From Paracrocinitomix sp039939375 (GTDB lineage Bacteria > Bacteroidota > Bacteroidia > Flavobacteriales_D > Crocinitomicaceae), in NCBI GenBank assembly GCA_039939375.1, contig JBDVJO010000002.1, forward strand, positions 124,001 through 188,000: a stretch of DNA of 64,000 nt, written 5' to 3'. Both the position numbers and the translations under genes were made by a program. Position 1 is the first letter of the stretch. Every line of letters starts with the position of its first letter. The notes below the pieces were generated by a model, which was not told the origin of the DNA, did no database searches, and saw only the letters and a list, made by a program, of their open reading frames with translations. Shown here piece by piece: positions 50,845-59,984 of this stretch.

Positions 50845-51291
50845 TTAAAGCCCTCTTCTGTAATAATATATTTTCCAAACGTCTCCTAAAGTTCCGCCTG
50901 TAAATCCCGAAATTAATAGAATTAAAAACATCCAATAAACGGGTTCTCCCATGGCAACTGGAATAAATGAACAGATAAATCCAAGGATGAAAAAATAATT
51001 GCCATTTCTGTCAGATTTCATTTCAATTTGCTTGTCGTATTCATCTTCAAACTCTACGTCTTCATCTTTATGCGCTTGAGTGAGATAGATGTGAAAGAAA
51101 ATGTGAACGATAATTTTTAGAACAATCGTGGTCACAATAAAGGTGAGCATGAATTGCGCCCAAAACTGTGCATCATCTTGTAAAGGCAAGTTTACGTCTG
51201 ACTTAATACCAAAAGTGTAATAAATAAATCCTCCAATAATTAAGACAGAGCTAATTATATTGAAGAATGCTTTCTTTTCTTGTAGTGACAT
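50845..51291 (-). CDS. Hypothetical four-helix membrane protein
   Basis: A 148-residue inner-membrane protein with four helices (about 8-26, 44-70, 96-112, 118-138) and an acidic loop (residues 75-92, DEDVEFEDEYDKQIEMKSD). This layout resembles small DUF2178-type proteins that are often paired with XRE regulators. First gene of the four-gene operon. Confidence 0.72.
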   Translation of the reverse strand: MSLQEKKAFFNIISSVLIIGGFIYYTFGIKSDVNLPLQDDAQFWAQFMLTFIVTTIVLKIIVHIFFHIYLTQAHKDEDVEFEDEYDKQIEMKSDRNGNYFFILGFICSFIPVAMGEPVYWMFLILLISGFTGGTLGDVWKIYYYRRGL

Positions 51292-51332
51292 AATCGTGTC
51301 AATTTAATTTGTTTTTATGCTGTTTGATGACA

Positions 51333-51362
51333 CAAATATATGACATGATGTTAAATAAACAA
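51333..51362 (-). promoter_or_regulatory. Promoter of the XRE operon
   Basis: On the minus strand TTG (51362-51360), 19 bases, TATATTTG (51340-51333). A 13-bp palindrome ATACATTATGTAT (51362-51374) overlaps the -33 element and is a candidate XRE operator. The leader to the ATG at 51291 is about 35-40 bases. Confidence 0.65.
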
Positions 51363-51443
51363 TACATTATGTATGATATTTTTTACATAAACGCTTTAAG
51401 GACTTGTAATTCAATTGATTGTAAAAGGTGAAAATGTCGTTTT

Positions 51444-52772
51444 TTAAGCGGTTTGATCAAATTCAGTTCGGTAATCTTCTAACTTTTCAATTAAAACTTT
51501 CCGTTTTTTTGAGATGGATTGCGCATATTTTTCTTCTGATTGCAAGTAGGCTCTTAGCTTCATTCTCTTCAAAATAAATCGAACCGAAGACAAGTAGATT
51601 AGAGCATATGTTCCAAGTAAGTAAAGCGCTATTGGAATAAGTAGAGCGTAATAAGATAATGGGGTAACTAGCCAACACACGGCAACAAGTGAACTGTACC
51701 AAAGCAAAAACAAGGCGAGTCCACCTCCTAAAATCATAGATCCTTTGAAGCTATCTGTAAAGCCTAATTTCTTCTGTAACAGAGCATTTAGAAAGTATGG
51801 TGGATAGTTTCCTAACCAACCTAAGGCAAAGAATGGCGCACCTAATATGTATCCTAAGGTGAGCAAGAAAGGAACCTTTTTATTCACGTTTCTAAATTCC
51901 CGGTCTTTTATTCCTCTTTCTTCTAGTGCCTTAATATAATCTTCTAAAAGTTGTGTTGTTTCAGAATAATCTTTCGGCATTTCAGTTTGAAAGTGGTGAA
52001 CTGCCGCTATTGTGAGTTTATTCAATTCAAACTCTCTGTTTTGATCGGTAAATTGCACACCCAATTTGTGTTTCAAGTCACGGGTATAAGTTTTGTTGAT
52101 GCTGTCAATGATTTCTTCTACCTCTTTTGATTCTATATGAAGAACCGTATCTATCATTTTGTCTTCAATGTGTTGGGTCAATTCTTTAACCTCTTCTTTT
52201 TCGTTTCCACCCTTGACAAAATCAGCTACTTCTATAGGTTCTCCAATGTTCACAAACAAATCTGACCGGAAACTGTGAGGGTCAGTATAATTTAAACCAA
52301 CCGGAATTATTTTCAAGCCGAGTTCTTTGCCTTCAGCTAATACAGTTTCAATCGCGATTCGCGCGACACCTGTTTTAAGCGGAAGAATCTTTTTTTCGGT
52401 AACACTAACTCCTTCAGGAAAAACCAATAAGCATTTTCCTATGGTGAGATGTTGAATGCTTTTTGCAAATGCTTCTTTGTTTTTGTGCGTATCGCCCGGC
52501 ATGGTAGAAGGTCGATAAATTGGAATCATGTGTAAGAACTTGTGGAAAAACCAGAACTTAAAACCTTTGCCCATATATTCGCCTGCGGCTAAAAAATACA
52601 CGGGTGGTTTGATTGAAGTTCCTACCACTACTGGATCCATAAATGCAGATGGATGGTTGGCAACAAAAATATAGGGACCTTTTGTTTTGAGATGTTCGCG
52701 ACCGCTAATTTTAACCTTTCTAAAGTAGGCGAGTAGGGTAAGCTTGCAAAGTATTTTGAGTAGAAAGTACAT
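51444..52772 (-). CDS. 1-acyl-glycerol-3-phosphate acyltransferase-like protein with extended C-terminus
   Basis: A 442-residue membrane-associated acyltransferase of the PlsC family. The catalytic NHxxxxD motif is NHPSAFMD (about residue 36), followed by the EGVSV block (FPEGVSV) and later IPVGLNY. Usual PlsC proteins are about 240 residues; here residues 240-442 add an alpha-helical stretch (KHKLGVQFTDQNREFELNKL) and three or four membrane helices (about 305-395). It may acylate lysophosphatidate or another lipid. No partner is nearby, and the promoter is not clear. Confidence 0.87.
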   Translation of the reverse strand: MYFLLKILCKLTLLAYFRKVKISGREHLKTKGPYIFVANHPSAFMDPVVVGTSIKPPVYFLAAGEYMGKGFKFWFFHKFLHMIPIYRPSTMPGDTHKNKEAFAKSIQHLTIGKCLLVFPEGVSVTEKKILPLKTGVARIAIETVLAEGKELGLKIIPVGLNYTDPHSFRSDLFVNIGEPIEVADFVKGGNEKEEVKELTQHIEDKMIDTVLHIESKEVEEIIDSINKTYTRDLKHKLGVQFTDQNREFELNKLTIAAVHHFQTEMPKDYSETTQLLEDYIKALEERGIKDREFRNVNKKVPFLLTLGYILGAPFFALGWLGNYPPYFLNALLQKKLGFTDSFKGSMILGGGLALFLLWYSSLVAVCWLVTPLSYYALLIPIALYLLGTYALIYLSSVRFILKRMKLRAYLQSEEKYAQSISKKRKVLIEKLEDYRTEFDQTA

Positions 52773-52858
52773 CTGAGTTAAAGATAGCGGAATTGTTGGA
52801 ATAGCTATCTACCCGTTTCTTTGAAAAGAGTCTTTCTAAAATTCTAAGTCAAATGCGA

Positions 52859-54250
52859 TCAACTCCCTTTCTTCACCCATTCGTGCGTGAAATTACACCT
52901 GGTAGCGTACTCGTCATTGATCCAAATAAAGTTAGAAGAGATGGTTGATTTTACCCAATCATCAATTACTTTTTGTTTCTTCTCGTTCATGGCTGCCATT
53001 TGAATCAATTGGTAATCATCTTTCAAATTAGCAAGATGAGGAGTTGTTTTTCCTAAAAGTTTAACGATTCTGACTCCTTGTTTTTGTTCCATGTAATCTT
53101 CATATAAAGAAGGTGGAGCCATGTCGCCAGGCTCTAAACGATCAATAAATCTAGACATTTGCGGGTCAATTTCATTGATATTTTGAATGTCCCATTTGTA
53201 ATCGCCAGAATAAGGGTTGACGATTTTTCCACCGTTTGTATTTGATTTGGTGTCATCTGAAAACATGGCAGCCGCTTTTTCAAATGTGATGGTACCTTTT
53301 TCTATTGCCGCATAAATACTGTCGCAAGACTTTTTAGCTCTAATCAAAGCTGATTTATTCACTTTAGGTGAGATTAACACGTGACGAACGCGATAATTAT
53401 CCCCTTTTCTGTCCATCAGTTCTAGGTAGTGATATCCATATTGCGTTTCAAAGATTGGTGAAATTTCACCGTTCTGTAATTTGAATAACTCCGCCTCAAA
53501 TTGCGGAACCATAGTTCCTTTGGATTGCCATCCTAAATCACCACCTTGTACAGATGATCCTGGGTCTTCAGAAGTTAAAACAGCCTCTGTTTGAAAGGTA
53601 ATTTCTTTATTTATGACCCTTTCTCTTGACTCTTGAATTTGTTTGTAGGCAAGTTCTTTGTCAGCATCTGTTAATTTGGGGTACATAACAATCTGCGCAA
53701 CACTAATTTTCTGGTTGATGTACGGAATACTATCTTTTGGCAAATTGTTGTAAAATTCTTTCACTTCTTTAGGAGTAACGTCAACACCTTCAGTGATTGA
53801 TTCTTTCATTTGCTCTGCTTGCATTCTCTTTTTAATGATCTCAAAAAATTCTGCTTTAATTTGGGCGACAGATTTACCATAAAACTCCTCTAAAGCTTCC
53901 ATTGAGCCAATTTGACCAGCGATAACTCGTAAACGGCTTTCCATTTCTTGGTTTACAATTTCATCTCCCACTTCAATTGAGTCAATTACAGCTTGGTTGG
54001 TAAGTAGTTTCTCGTAAAGTAATCCTTCGAGTAATTGACAATCATTTGCGGCAGAAACATCCATGCCATTTTGCTGCATAGATAATTTTTGATTTTGCAA
54101 ATCAGACAACAAGATGAACTCATCTCCAACTTTCGCAATAATTCGGTCTAAAGGTGTTCCTTGTGCTACGGCTGAATTGATAGACAGCAATAAAACAAAA
54201 AGGCTGAATACCTTTGTTATTTTAGTAGATAGTGACGGCATTTTGTTCAT
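52859..54250 (-). CDS. SurA-like periplasmic peptidyl-prolyl isomerase/chaperone
   Basis: A 463-residue exported chaperone: signal peptide (ends VAQ), SurA N-terminal helical domain (LDRIIAKVGDEFILLSDLQNQKL, EGLLYEKLLTNQAV), and two parvulin/PpiC domains (about 190-300 and 300-400), each with the conserved VRHVLISPK and DLGWQSKG blocks. It would escort outer-membrane proteins. I chose 54250 because 54271 overlaps the upstream coding end by 50 bases; 54241 is also possible. Third gene of a guaB-linked run of three such chaperones. Confidence 0.87.
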   Translation of the reverse strand: MNKMPSLSTKITKVFSLFVLLLSINSAVAQGTPLDRIIAKVGDEFILLSDLQNQKLSMQQNGMDVSAANDCQLLEGLLYEKLLTNQAVIDSIEVGDEIVNQEMESRLRVIAGQIGSMEALEEFYGKSVAQIKAEFFEIIKKRMQAEQMKESITEGVDVTPKEVKEFYNNLPKDSIPYINQKISVAQIVMYPKLTDADKELAYKQIQESRERVINKEITFQTEAVLTSEDPGSSVQGGDLGWQSKGTMVPQFEAELFKLQNGEISPIFETQYGYHYLELMDRKGDNYRVRHVLISPKVNKSALIRAKKSCDSIYAAIEKGTITFEKAAAMFSDDTKSNTNGGKIVNPYSGDYKWDIQNINEIDPQMSRFIDRLEPGDMAPPSLYEDYMEQKQGVRIVKLLGKTTPHLANLKDDYQLIQMAAMNEKKQKVIDDWVKSTISSNFIWINDEYATRCNFTHEWVKKGS

Positions 54251-55070
54251 ATGCTTTTGAAATAATTTCATTTTTAATTTCCTCTCTTAATTCTTTAACT
54301 CTAACGTTAATGATGCGCTCTCTAATGTTTTCTTTTTCAAAGTTTAGTGGCGAAATAGTGTTTTTCAACTTGTAATCTATCACATTTAAAAAGTAATAGT
54401 ATCCACCATCTTCAAAACGCGTTTTAGACTGTTTCATTATAAAACGATCTTTATTTACGTCTTGCAAAGGTATCTCTTTTAACAAATCATCAAAGTAGAT
54501 CCAGTTTTCTTCATCATAATAATAGTTTTTGGCGTAGATTTTCGCATAAACATCCAACTCTGCAACGTCTGTTTCTTTGCTTAATTTATACCAAGATGAT
54601 ACTTTATCCAAATCTGGGGCATCAACAGCTACTTTGATATAAAGTACTTTCACCAGGTAGTCATTCAGCTGAAAATCATCTTTGTGCTTTTCGTAATAAG
54701 CAGATATCTCTTTGTCTGAAACTGCCGTATCTAATCTTTCTGAAACCAACAATTGTTCCATTTCCATCACCAATAAATCATTTTTAAAGGATTCGGTTTT
54801 ACGATTAATTTCTTCTTGGTCGATACGCTCATTATGTAAAGCTTCTTGACTTAAGATTTGTTTTTGCACCCAATTGTCAATATAGCTCTGGCTTACTTCA
54901 GCGCTATCTGCCTTTGACATGATTTCATTTTTAAACAAGAAATCAAGGTCAGCTGTATAAAGTTCAGCTTCATTTACTTTTGCTAAAAGTTTTCCTTTAT
55001 CTACTTCTGTTTTGCAAGAAGAGATCCCGATTGAGATAAGTAAAAGTAAAAGTAAAACTAGCGTTCGCAT
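54222..55070 (-). CDS. PpiC/SurA-like lipoprotein
   Basis: A 282-residue lipoprotein: the start at 55070 gives MRTLVLLLLLLISIGISSC, a clean lipobox; the longer open frame to 55139 would start inside the upstream terminator. The mature protein has SurA-type N-terminal helices (WVQKQILSQEALHNERIDQEE) and a C-terminal helical part, but the PpiC catalytic motifs are weak, suggesting a chaperone without isomerase activity. It lies between two other PpiC proteins on the same strand. Confidence 0.78.
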   Translation of the reverse strand: MRTLVLLLLLLISIGISSCKTEVDKGKLLAKVNEAELYTADLDFLFKNEIMSKADSAEVSQSYIDNWVQKQILSQEALHNERIDQEEINRKTESFKNDLLVMEMEQLLVSERLDTAVSDKEISAYYEKHKDDFQLNDYLVKVLYIKVAVDAPDLDKVSSWYKLSKETDVAELDVYAKIYAKNYYYDEENWIYFDDLLKEIPLQDVNKDRFIMKQSKTRFEDGGYYYFLNVIDYKLKNTISPLNFEKENIRERIINVRVKELREEIKNEIISKAYEQNAVTIY

Positions 55071-55092
55071 CAAATCAAATGTAGAAATAAAA

Positions 55093-55125
55093 AAAGCCAA
55101 ACGCTTCATACTTGCGTTTGGCTTT
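55093..55125 (-). terminator. Terminator after the 664-residue PpiC gene
   Basis: On the minus strand a 12-bp perfect stem AAAGCCAAACGC / GCGTTTGGCTTT (55125-55114 and 55104-55093) around a 9-base loop, followed by a T-rich tail (TTTTT TATTTC). It partly ends transcription before the next chaperone gene, or acts as an attenuator. Confidence 0.8.
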
Positions 55126-55145
55126 AGATTCTTTAACAATAATTA

Positions 55146-57140
55146 TTATTTCCCAACAGCATATAAAGCATCATGTTGGATTTCAATTTTGTGTTCTTTT
55201 CTCAGTTGTTCTAACCAGTCTTTTTCAAGTTGGTTTTGATAAGCTGCAGTCACTAAACCTTTCGCTTCTTTGAACTCTCTGTTTCTTGGTTCAAGCACTT
55301 CAGAAACATTAAATACATAGTACTCATCATTTCTGCTAAAGATTTTATTTAATCCTTTTTTGAATACGAGCGATTTCTTGCCTTTCTTTCCTTTTTTGAA
55401 GGCCTCTGTCGTTTTTGAATTGAAGGTGTGTTTTTTCACAATTAGGTTCAATTGCGAATTCTTGTTGATCTTCTCTTGGATTTGACCAAATGTTAAACTG
55501 TCTGATTCAACCAAAGCATAAACTTCTTTTGCTGTTTCTTTGTCTTTACATTTATACAACTCACCTTTATATCTTACTGGGTAAGTAAAATCATCTTTGT
55601 TCTCTTCGTAGTATTTTTTGATACCCACTGTATCTTCAGAAGCCTTGTTCCAAATTTCATTTTGCATGATTTCAAAAACTAAAATACCATCACGATATTC
55701 TTGAATCAAGGATTTAAATTCCGGATATTTTCTTTCTAACTGGCTGTCTTCGTATTTTAAAACTGAAGCATTTTCAAAGTTTTTATACTGTGTTTCAACA
55801 AATGTTTTGATGGCTGTTTTTTGACCATTAACACTCAGGTTGATTAGATAATCTTCAAAATCTTTAACCGTATAAAATTGATCTTTAAATTCAAAAAGAA
55901 TATCTGAATCATGTGCATCATCTTCTAAACCTTTCCATCTTCCTTGAAAAATTTCAGGACCCATTGTGTTGTAGAATAAAGGCAATAACTTATCTGCCTT
56001 TCCATTTGTAAAGCCGTATTCTTTTTTCAGGTTATTTACGAATGAGTTCTTTGTAGATTGAGCTCTAACATCTTTTTCAACTTTCAATTTTAGCTCTCTG
56101 TACATCTCTTCGTATGAAGGAACAGGGAAAGTCTCAACTTTCTTGATTATGTGCCATCCGTAAGCAGTTTTTACTGGCTTAGAATATCCGCCAACTTCAG
56201 GAATCGCAAAAGCTGCCGCTTCAAATTCTGGAACCATTCTTTGCTTAGATCCAGCTCCAAACACAGGTAGTAATCCACCTTTAGCTTTTGAAGATTGATC
56301 GTCTGAATACTTGGCAGCCAAATCTTCAAATTTGTCTCCTTTTTCTAATAGTTCGTAAATCTCATTGATTTTCTTTTCGGCTTCAGCTTGCTCTTTGTCT
56401 GTCATTTTATCATTTGATAAAACCATGATATGTGCACCTTGCATCTTTCCTCTAGATTTTCTTTTGTCTACCGTTTTGATGATGTGGTATCCAAATCGGG
56501 TTCTAACCGGCATAGAAATTTCACCGACAGCTGTGTTAAATGCCGCTTCTTCAAAAGGGTAAACCATTTGTAGAGCAGAAAAATAGCCTAAATCTCCTTT
56601 GTTTGTAGCAACAGAAGGATCTTCAGAACCACCTTTACCAGCAGCTAATGTTTCAAAATCTTCTCCAGCAACCACGCGATCTCTAATCGCCATGATTCTG
56701 TTGTATGCTTTTAAAGTATCTTCTGGTGAAGCCTCAGGAATTACTCTGATCAAGATATGACTTGCTCTAACTTCACTGACAGTTCTGTCATAAGCTTCTT
56801 TAATCAAACGCTCATTTTGATCTTTATCTACCATGTATGGCAATGCCAATTGTGTTCTATATTGAGCTAATTCGCTTTGAAGTTTAGGAATGGTGTCGTA
56901 CCCGAGTTTTTCAGCTTCTTTTACTTTCAATTTATAATTGATGAAAAGTTCCATGTACTCATCCAAATCTGCTTTTTTGAAAGATGGTTTCGGATTGTTT
57001 TTCGTGTAGATATACAAGAATTCTGATTTATGAATTCCTTCTCCGTCAATTGTCAAAACAACAGGGTCGTTTGGATCAGTATGCGCAAAAGTTGTTGCGC
57101 TAACAATAAGTCCAAGTAATAATAATTGTAATTTTTTCAT
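55146..57140 (-). CDS. Large PpiC-type peptidyl-prolyl isomerase
   Basis: A 664-residue exported foldase: signal peptide (residues 1-19), SurA/PrsA-like N-terminal region, and two parvulin domains (about 120-225 and 225-330), each with RASHILIRV or GAHIMV, then DLGYFSALQMVYPFE or GLLPVFGAGS, and the FGYHIIK/YGWHIIK endings. The C-terminal half (350-664) is helical and without a third clear parvulin domain. It follows guaB by 8 bases and ends in a strong hairpin. Confidence 0.87.
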   Translation of the reverse strand: MKKLQLLLLGLIVSATTFAHTDPNDPVVLTIDGEGIHKSEFLYIYTKNNPKPSFKKADLDEYMELFINYKLKVKEAEKLGYDTIPKLQSELAQYRTQLALPYMVDKDQNERLIKEAYDRTVSEVRASHILIRVIPEASPEDTLKAYNRIMAIRDRVVAGEDFETLAAGKGGSEDPSVATNKGDLGYFSALQMVYPFEEAAFNTAVGEISMPVRTRFGYHIIKTVDKRKSRGKMQGAHIMVLSNDKMTDKEQAEAEKKINEIYELLEKGDKFEDLAAKYSDDQSSKAKGGLLPVFGAGSKQRMVPEFEAAAFAIPEVGGYSKPVKTAYGWHIIKKVETFPVPSYEEMYRELKLKVEKDVRAQSTKNSFVNNLKKEYGFTNGKADKLLPLFYNTMGPEIFQGRWKGLEDDAHDSDILFEFKDQFYTVKDFEDYLINLSVNGQKTAIKTFVETQYKNFENASVLKYEDSQLERKYPEFKSLIQEYRDGILVFEIMQNEIWNKASEDTVGIKKYYEENKDDFTYPVRYKGELYKCKDKETAKEVYALVESDSLTFGQIQEKINKNSQLNLIVKKHTFNSKTTEAFKKGKKGKKSLVFKKGLNKIFSRNDEYYVFNVSEVLEPRNREFKEAKGLVTAAYQNQLEKDWLEQLRKEHKIEIQHDALYAVGK

Positions 57141-57148
57141 TTTAATTT

Positions 57149-58618
57149 TTATTTACTGTAGTTTGGTGCTTCTCTAGTAATAGCAACATCATGAGGGTGA
57201 CTTTCTTGAACGCCTGCACTAGAAATACGTACAAACGGTGCGCCTTTTAAATTTTGAATATCAGGAGCACCACAATATCCCATCCCCGCTCTTATTCCAC
57301 CAATGATCTGATGCATTACTTCTTCTAAATTTCCTTTATAAGGTACACGTCCTGAAATTCCTTCAGGAACTAATTTTTTATCATCTGCTTCGTTAGATTG
57401 AAAGTATCTGTCTTTTGAACCTTTTTGCATGGCTTCAACAGATCCCATTCCACGATAAGCTTTAAATTTTCTTCCTTGAAAAATGATTGTTTCTCCAGGG
57501 CTTTCTTTAACACCTGCAAACATTGAACCAACCATTATTGTATCGGCTCCGGCTGCAATCGCTTTTACGAAATCTCCGGTGTATCTAATTCCACCATCAG
57601 CAATAACCGGAACTCCTGATCCTTCAAGTGCCATGGCCACATCATTGACAGCAGAAAGCTGCGGAACACCAACACCTGCAATAATTCTTGTTGTACAAAT
57701 AGATCCTGGTCCAATTCCAACTTTTACAGCATCTGCACCAGCATCCACCAAGAATTTAGCTGCTTCTGGAGTTGCGATATTTCCAACAACCACATCAATT
57801 CCGTCATGCTTGGCTTTAATTTCTTTTAGCTTAGTAACCACGCCTTGCGTATGGCCGTGAGCTGTATCAATGATAATAGCATCTACTCCCGCTTCAACTA
57901 AAGCATCTACTCGTTCAATCGTATCATGAGTAACACCAACTGCGGCTGCTACTCTTAATCTACCATAAGTATCTTTACAAGAGTGCGGATGCTCTTTTAC
58001 TTTAATGATATCTCTAAAGGTGATTAAGCCTATTAACTTATTGTTTTTATCAACGACTGGTAATTTCTCAATCTTATGTTGTTGTAAAGTTTTTTCAGCA
58101 TCAACCAACGTTGTTCCTTCAGAAGCAGTCACCACATTTTCAGATGTCATTACTTCAACAATTGGTCGATTAATTTCTTTTTCAAAACGTAAATCTCTAT
58201 TGGTAACGATTCCCAATAATTTCTTGTCGCTATCTACAACTGGAATTCCGCCAATGGAATTTTCTTCCATCAATGTAAGTGCGTCTTTAACCAAAGAGTC
58301 AGCAGAAATAGTAACTGGGTCGATTATCATTCCACTTTCAGATCGTTTTACTTTTCTTACTTCTAAAGCTTGTTCAGCAATGCTCATGTTTTTATGAACG
58401 ACACCAATTCCTCCTTGTTGCGCTATTGCAACAGCCAAAGCAGATTCAGTAACAGTATCCATGGCTGCAGAAACAATGGGAGCATTCAACTCAATATTTC
58501 TACTGAATTGAGTTTTTAAACTTACTTGATTTGGAAGTACCTCTGAGTATCTAGGAACTAGCAGTACATCATCATAAGTTAAACCTTCTTTAACGTTTTT
58601 AAGATCTGAAATTCCCAT
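57149..58618 (-). CDS. guaB: Inosine-5'-monophosphate dehydrogenase
   Basis: Converts IMP to XMP, the committed step to guanine nucleotides. The 489-residue product has the IMPDH barrel (TYDDVLLVPRYSEVLP, GIGVVHKNMS), two CBS domains (about 95-210) and the active-site Cys in GIGPGSICTTRI. A phosphate loop (ADGGIRYTGD) and the flap (SEAMQ..., KGSKDRYFQ) are present. A TAACTTTG -7 element lies 32 bases upstream. Co-transcribed with the PpiC gene. Confidence 0.97.
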   Translation of the reverse strand: MGISDLKNVKEGLTYDDVLLVPRYSEVLPNQVSLKTQFSRNIELNAPIVSAAMDTVTESALAVAIAQQGGIGVVHKNMSIAEQALEVRKVKRSESGMIIDPVTISADSLVKDALTLMEENSIGGIPVVDSDKKLLGIVTNRDLRFEKEINRPIVEVMTSENVVTASEGTTLVDAEKTLQQHKIEKLPVVDKNNKLIGLITFRDIIKVKEHPHSCKDTYGRLRVAAAVGVTHDTIERVDALVEAGVDAIIIDTAHGHTQGVVTKLKEIKAKHDGIDVVVGNIATPEAAKFLVDAGADAVKVGIGPGSICTTRIIAGVGVPQLSAVNDVAMALEGSGVPVIADGGIRYTGDFVKAIAAGADTIMVGSMFAGVKESPGETIIFQGRKFKAYRGMGSVEAMQKGSKDRYFQSNEADDKKLVPEGISGRVPYKGNLEEVMHQIIGGIRAGMGYCGAPDIQNLKGAPFVRISSAGVQESHPHDVAITREAPNYSK

Positions 58619-58650
58619 TTTGATGAATTTATTTCGTTTATAAATTCCCG

Positions 58651-58658
58651 CAAAGTTA
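58651..58658 (-). promoter_or_regulatory. -7 element TAACTTTG of guaB
   Basis: TAnnTTTG match on the minus strand, 32 bases before the guaB ATG at 58618; no clear -33 TTG. Confidence 0.5.
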
Positions 58659-58766
58659 ATAAAAATGAATTTGAATCTTCTATAATAAATGGGGCAATTA
58701 GAGCTATGTTTCTAAATTTTGTTAAAATGTTTTGAGAACGTCACATTAATAGGGATATTTGTACTG

Positions 58767-59417
58767 ATGCGTCAATTGATTAAAAATAGTTGGATTCTTG
58801 TAATTCTAATGCTCAGCCAGGCAGCTTTTGCACAAAAGGCCAACGTGAAAAAAGATTCAACAAAGTATATCCAAATGACCGGTATCGTGTTAACGGATAG
58901 TTTGACGCGCGTTCCATTCACCAAAATTGTGGATTTAACCACCAATAGAGGAGTAATCGCAGATTATTATGGTTATTATGCCTTGGTTGTTCATCCTGGT
59001 GATACCATTCAGTTTTCTTGTTTAGGATTTAAAAAGAAGCAATATATCGTATCAGATACTACGAACTTAAATAGTTTCAGTTTGGTGCAGATAATGAAGT
59101 ATGACACTTTAATGGCTAATCCAACAAATGTTTATCCTTGGCCATCAAGAGAACAATTTGCAACAGCCTTTGTAAATATGGAAAGCCCTAATGACGCGTT
59201 AAAAAGAGCAAGAAAAAGGTTGACTCCACAAGAAATGGCTTTCGTTGGTGCACTGATGGAGTCTGACGGCTCATCTTCATACAACACTTATCAGCAGCAA
59301 TTTATGCAGGAACAATATTCAAGAGGACAACAGCCGGCTAATAATTTATTGAATCCTGCATCTTGGTCAGAATTTTTAAAAGGATTCGGGACAGGAAAAT
59401 ATAGAATCTCTAATTAG
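58767..59417 (+). CDS. Exported carboxypeptidase-regulatory-like domain protein
   Basis: A 216-residue protein with a signal peptide (ends AFAQ, residue 24) and a CarboxypepD_reg-like beta-sandwich (about 35-110, IQMTGIVLTDSLTRVPFTKIVDL, FSCLGFKKKQYIV), the domain that starts many TonB receptors, here without a barrel. The C-terminal 90 residues are Gln/Asn-rich. The ATG at 58767 is preferred over 58719; GATATTTG lies 5 bases before it. Function unknown. Convergent with the next gene by an 8-base overlap. Confidence 0.75.
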   Translation: MRQLIKNSWILVILMLSQAAFAQKANVKKDSTKYIQMTGIVLTDSLTRVPFTKIVDLTTNRGVIADYYGYYALVVHPGDTIQFSCLGFKKKQYIVSDTTNLNSFSLVQIMKYDTLMANPTNVYPWPSREQFATAFVNMESPNDALKRARKRLTPQEMAFVGALMESDGSSSYNTYQQQFMQEQYSRGQQPANNLLNPASWSEFLKGFGTGKYRISN

Positions 59418-59868
59418 AAATTAGTTCTTGAAGTTTTTTAAACTCAGGAATCTCCGCTAAAAATTTCAATTCCTTATTTTTTAAGTCAACAAAAGCGCAG
59501 TAATGTGCAATTCCGTTTGTGAGAATAAGCAGTGAAGCTTCAAGAACTTTGTTGTACCGTGCAACCTGATAAAAAGTGTTTTCTGTCAATTCAATGTGAG
59601 GCGCTTTGCATTCCACCACTACATCTACTTGCATTTCATCTGAGAAAAGGGCAATGTCGCAACGTTTATTCATGCCGTTATACTTTACCAAATGTTCAGA
59701 AACTAGCCTTCCTTCAGGGAAATTTTTTGAATCAACCAAGTAATTTATGAAATGCTGCCGCACCCATTCTTCAGGCGTGAGTTTGTACCATTTCTTGCGC
59801 AATCTATCCCAAATTTTATCCTCTTTTAATCGGACTTCAGACTCGGGTAAATTTAATTTCGGATACAT
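59410..59868 (-). CDS. HsdR N-terminal-like PD-(D/E)XK nuclease domain protein
   Basis: A 152-residue stand-alone version of the type I restriction subunit R N-terminal domain. The PD-(D/E)XK core is VDVVVECKAPHIELTENTFYQVARYN, where the Asp, Glu and Lys of the catalytic triad are present. No HsdM, HsdS or motor domain is nearby; stand-alone copies are common in Bacteroidota and may not restrict DNA. Upstream is the divergent recF gene. Confidence 0.85.
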   Translation of the reverse strand: MYPKLNLPESEVRLKEDKIWDRLRKKWYKLTPEEWVRQHFINYLVDSKNFPEGRLVSEHLVKYNGMNKRCDIALFSDEMQVDVVVECKAPHIELTENTFYQVARYNKVLEASLLILTNGIAHYCAFVDLKNKELKFLAEIPEFKKLQELISN

Positions 59869-59972
59869 AAAACGAAGATAGCGAAAAAGCCAATTTTCTA
59901 CCTTTTTAAACCAAGAATCTAAGTTGAGAAGTAAATTTTAAGGAATAGTTCAAGGTTTCTATCAAGTATCTT

Positions 59973-59980
59973 TATCTTTG
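59973..59980 (+). promoter_or_regulatory. -7 element TATCTTTG of recF
   Basis: TAnnTTTG match 4 bases before the recF ATG at 59985; a TTC at 59949-59951 lies 21 bases before it as a weak -33. Confidence 0.5.
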
Positions 59981-59984
59981 TTTT

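Noticed and set aside
52782..52810. Hairpin AGATAGC ... GCTATCT upstream of the acyltransferase start
   Set aside because: A 7-bp stem with a 15-base loop in AT-rich DNA is weak evidence; no regulator in the neighbourhood is linked to it.
54251..54271. Start at 54271 for the SurA-like gene
   Set aside because: Would overlap the preceding coding sequence by 50 bases and add charged residues before the signal peptide; 54250 or 54241 is better.
59410..59868. Type I restriction-modification locus
   Set aside because: Only the HsdR N-terminal-like domain is present, with no methylase, specificity or motor subunit; stand-alone copies are widespread.
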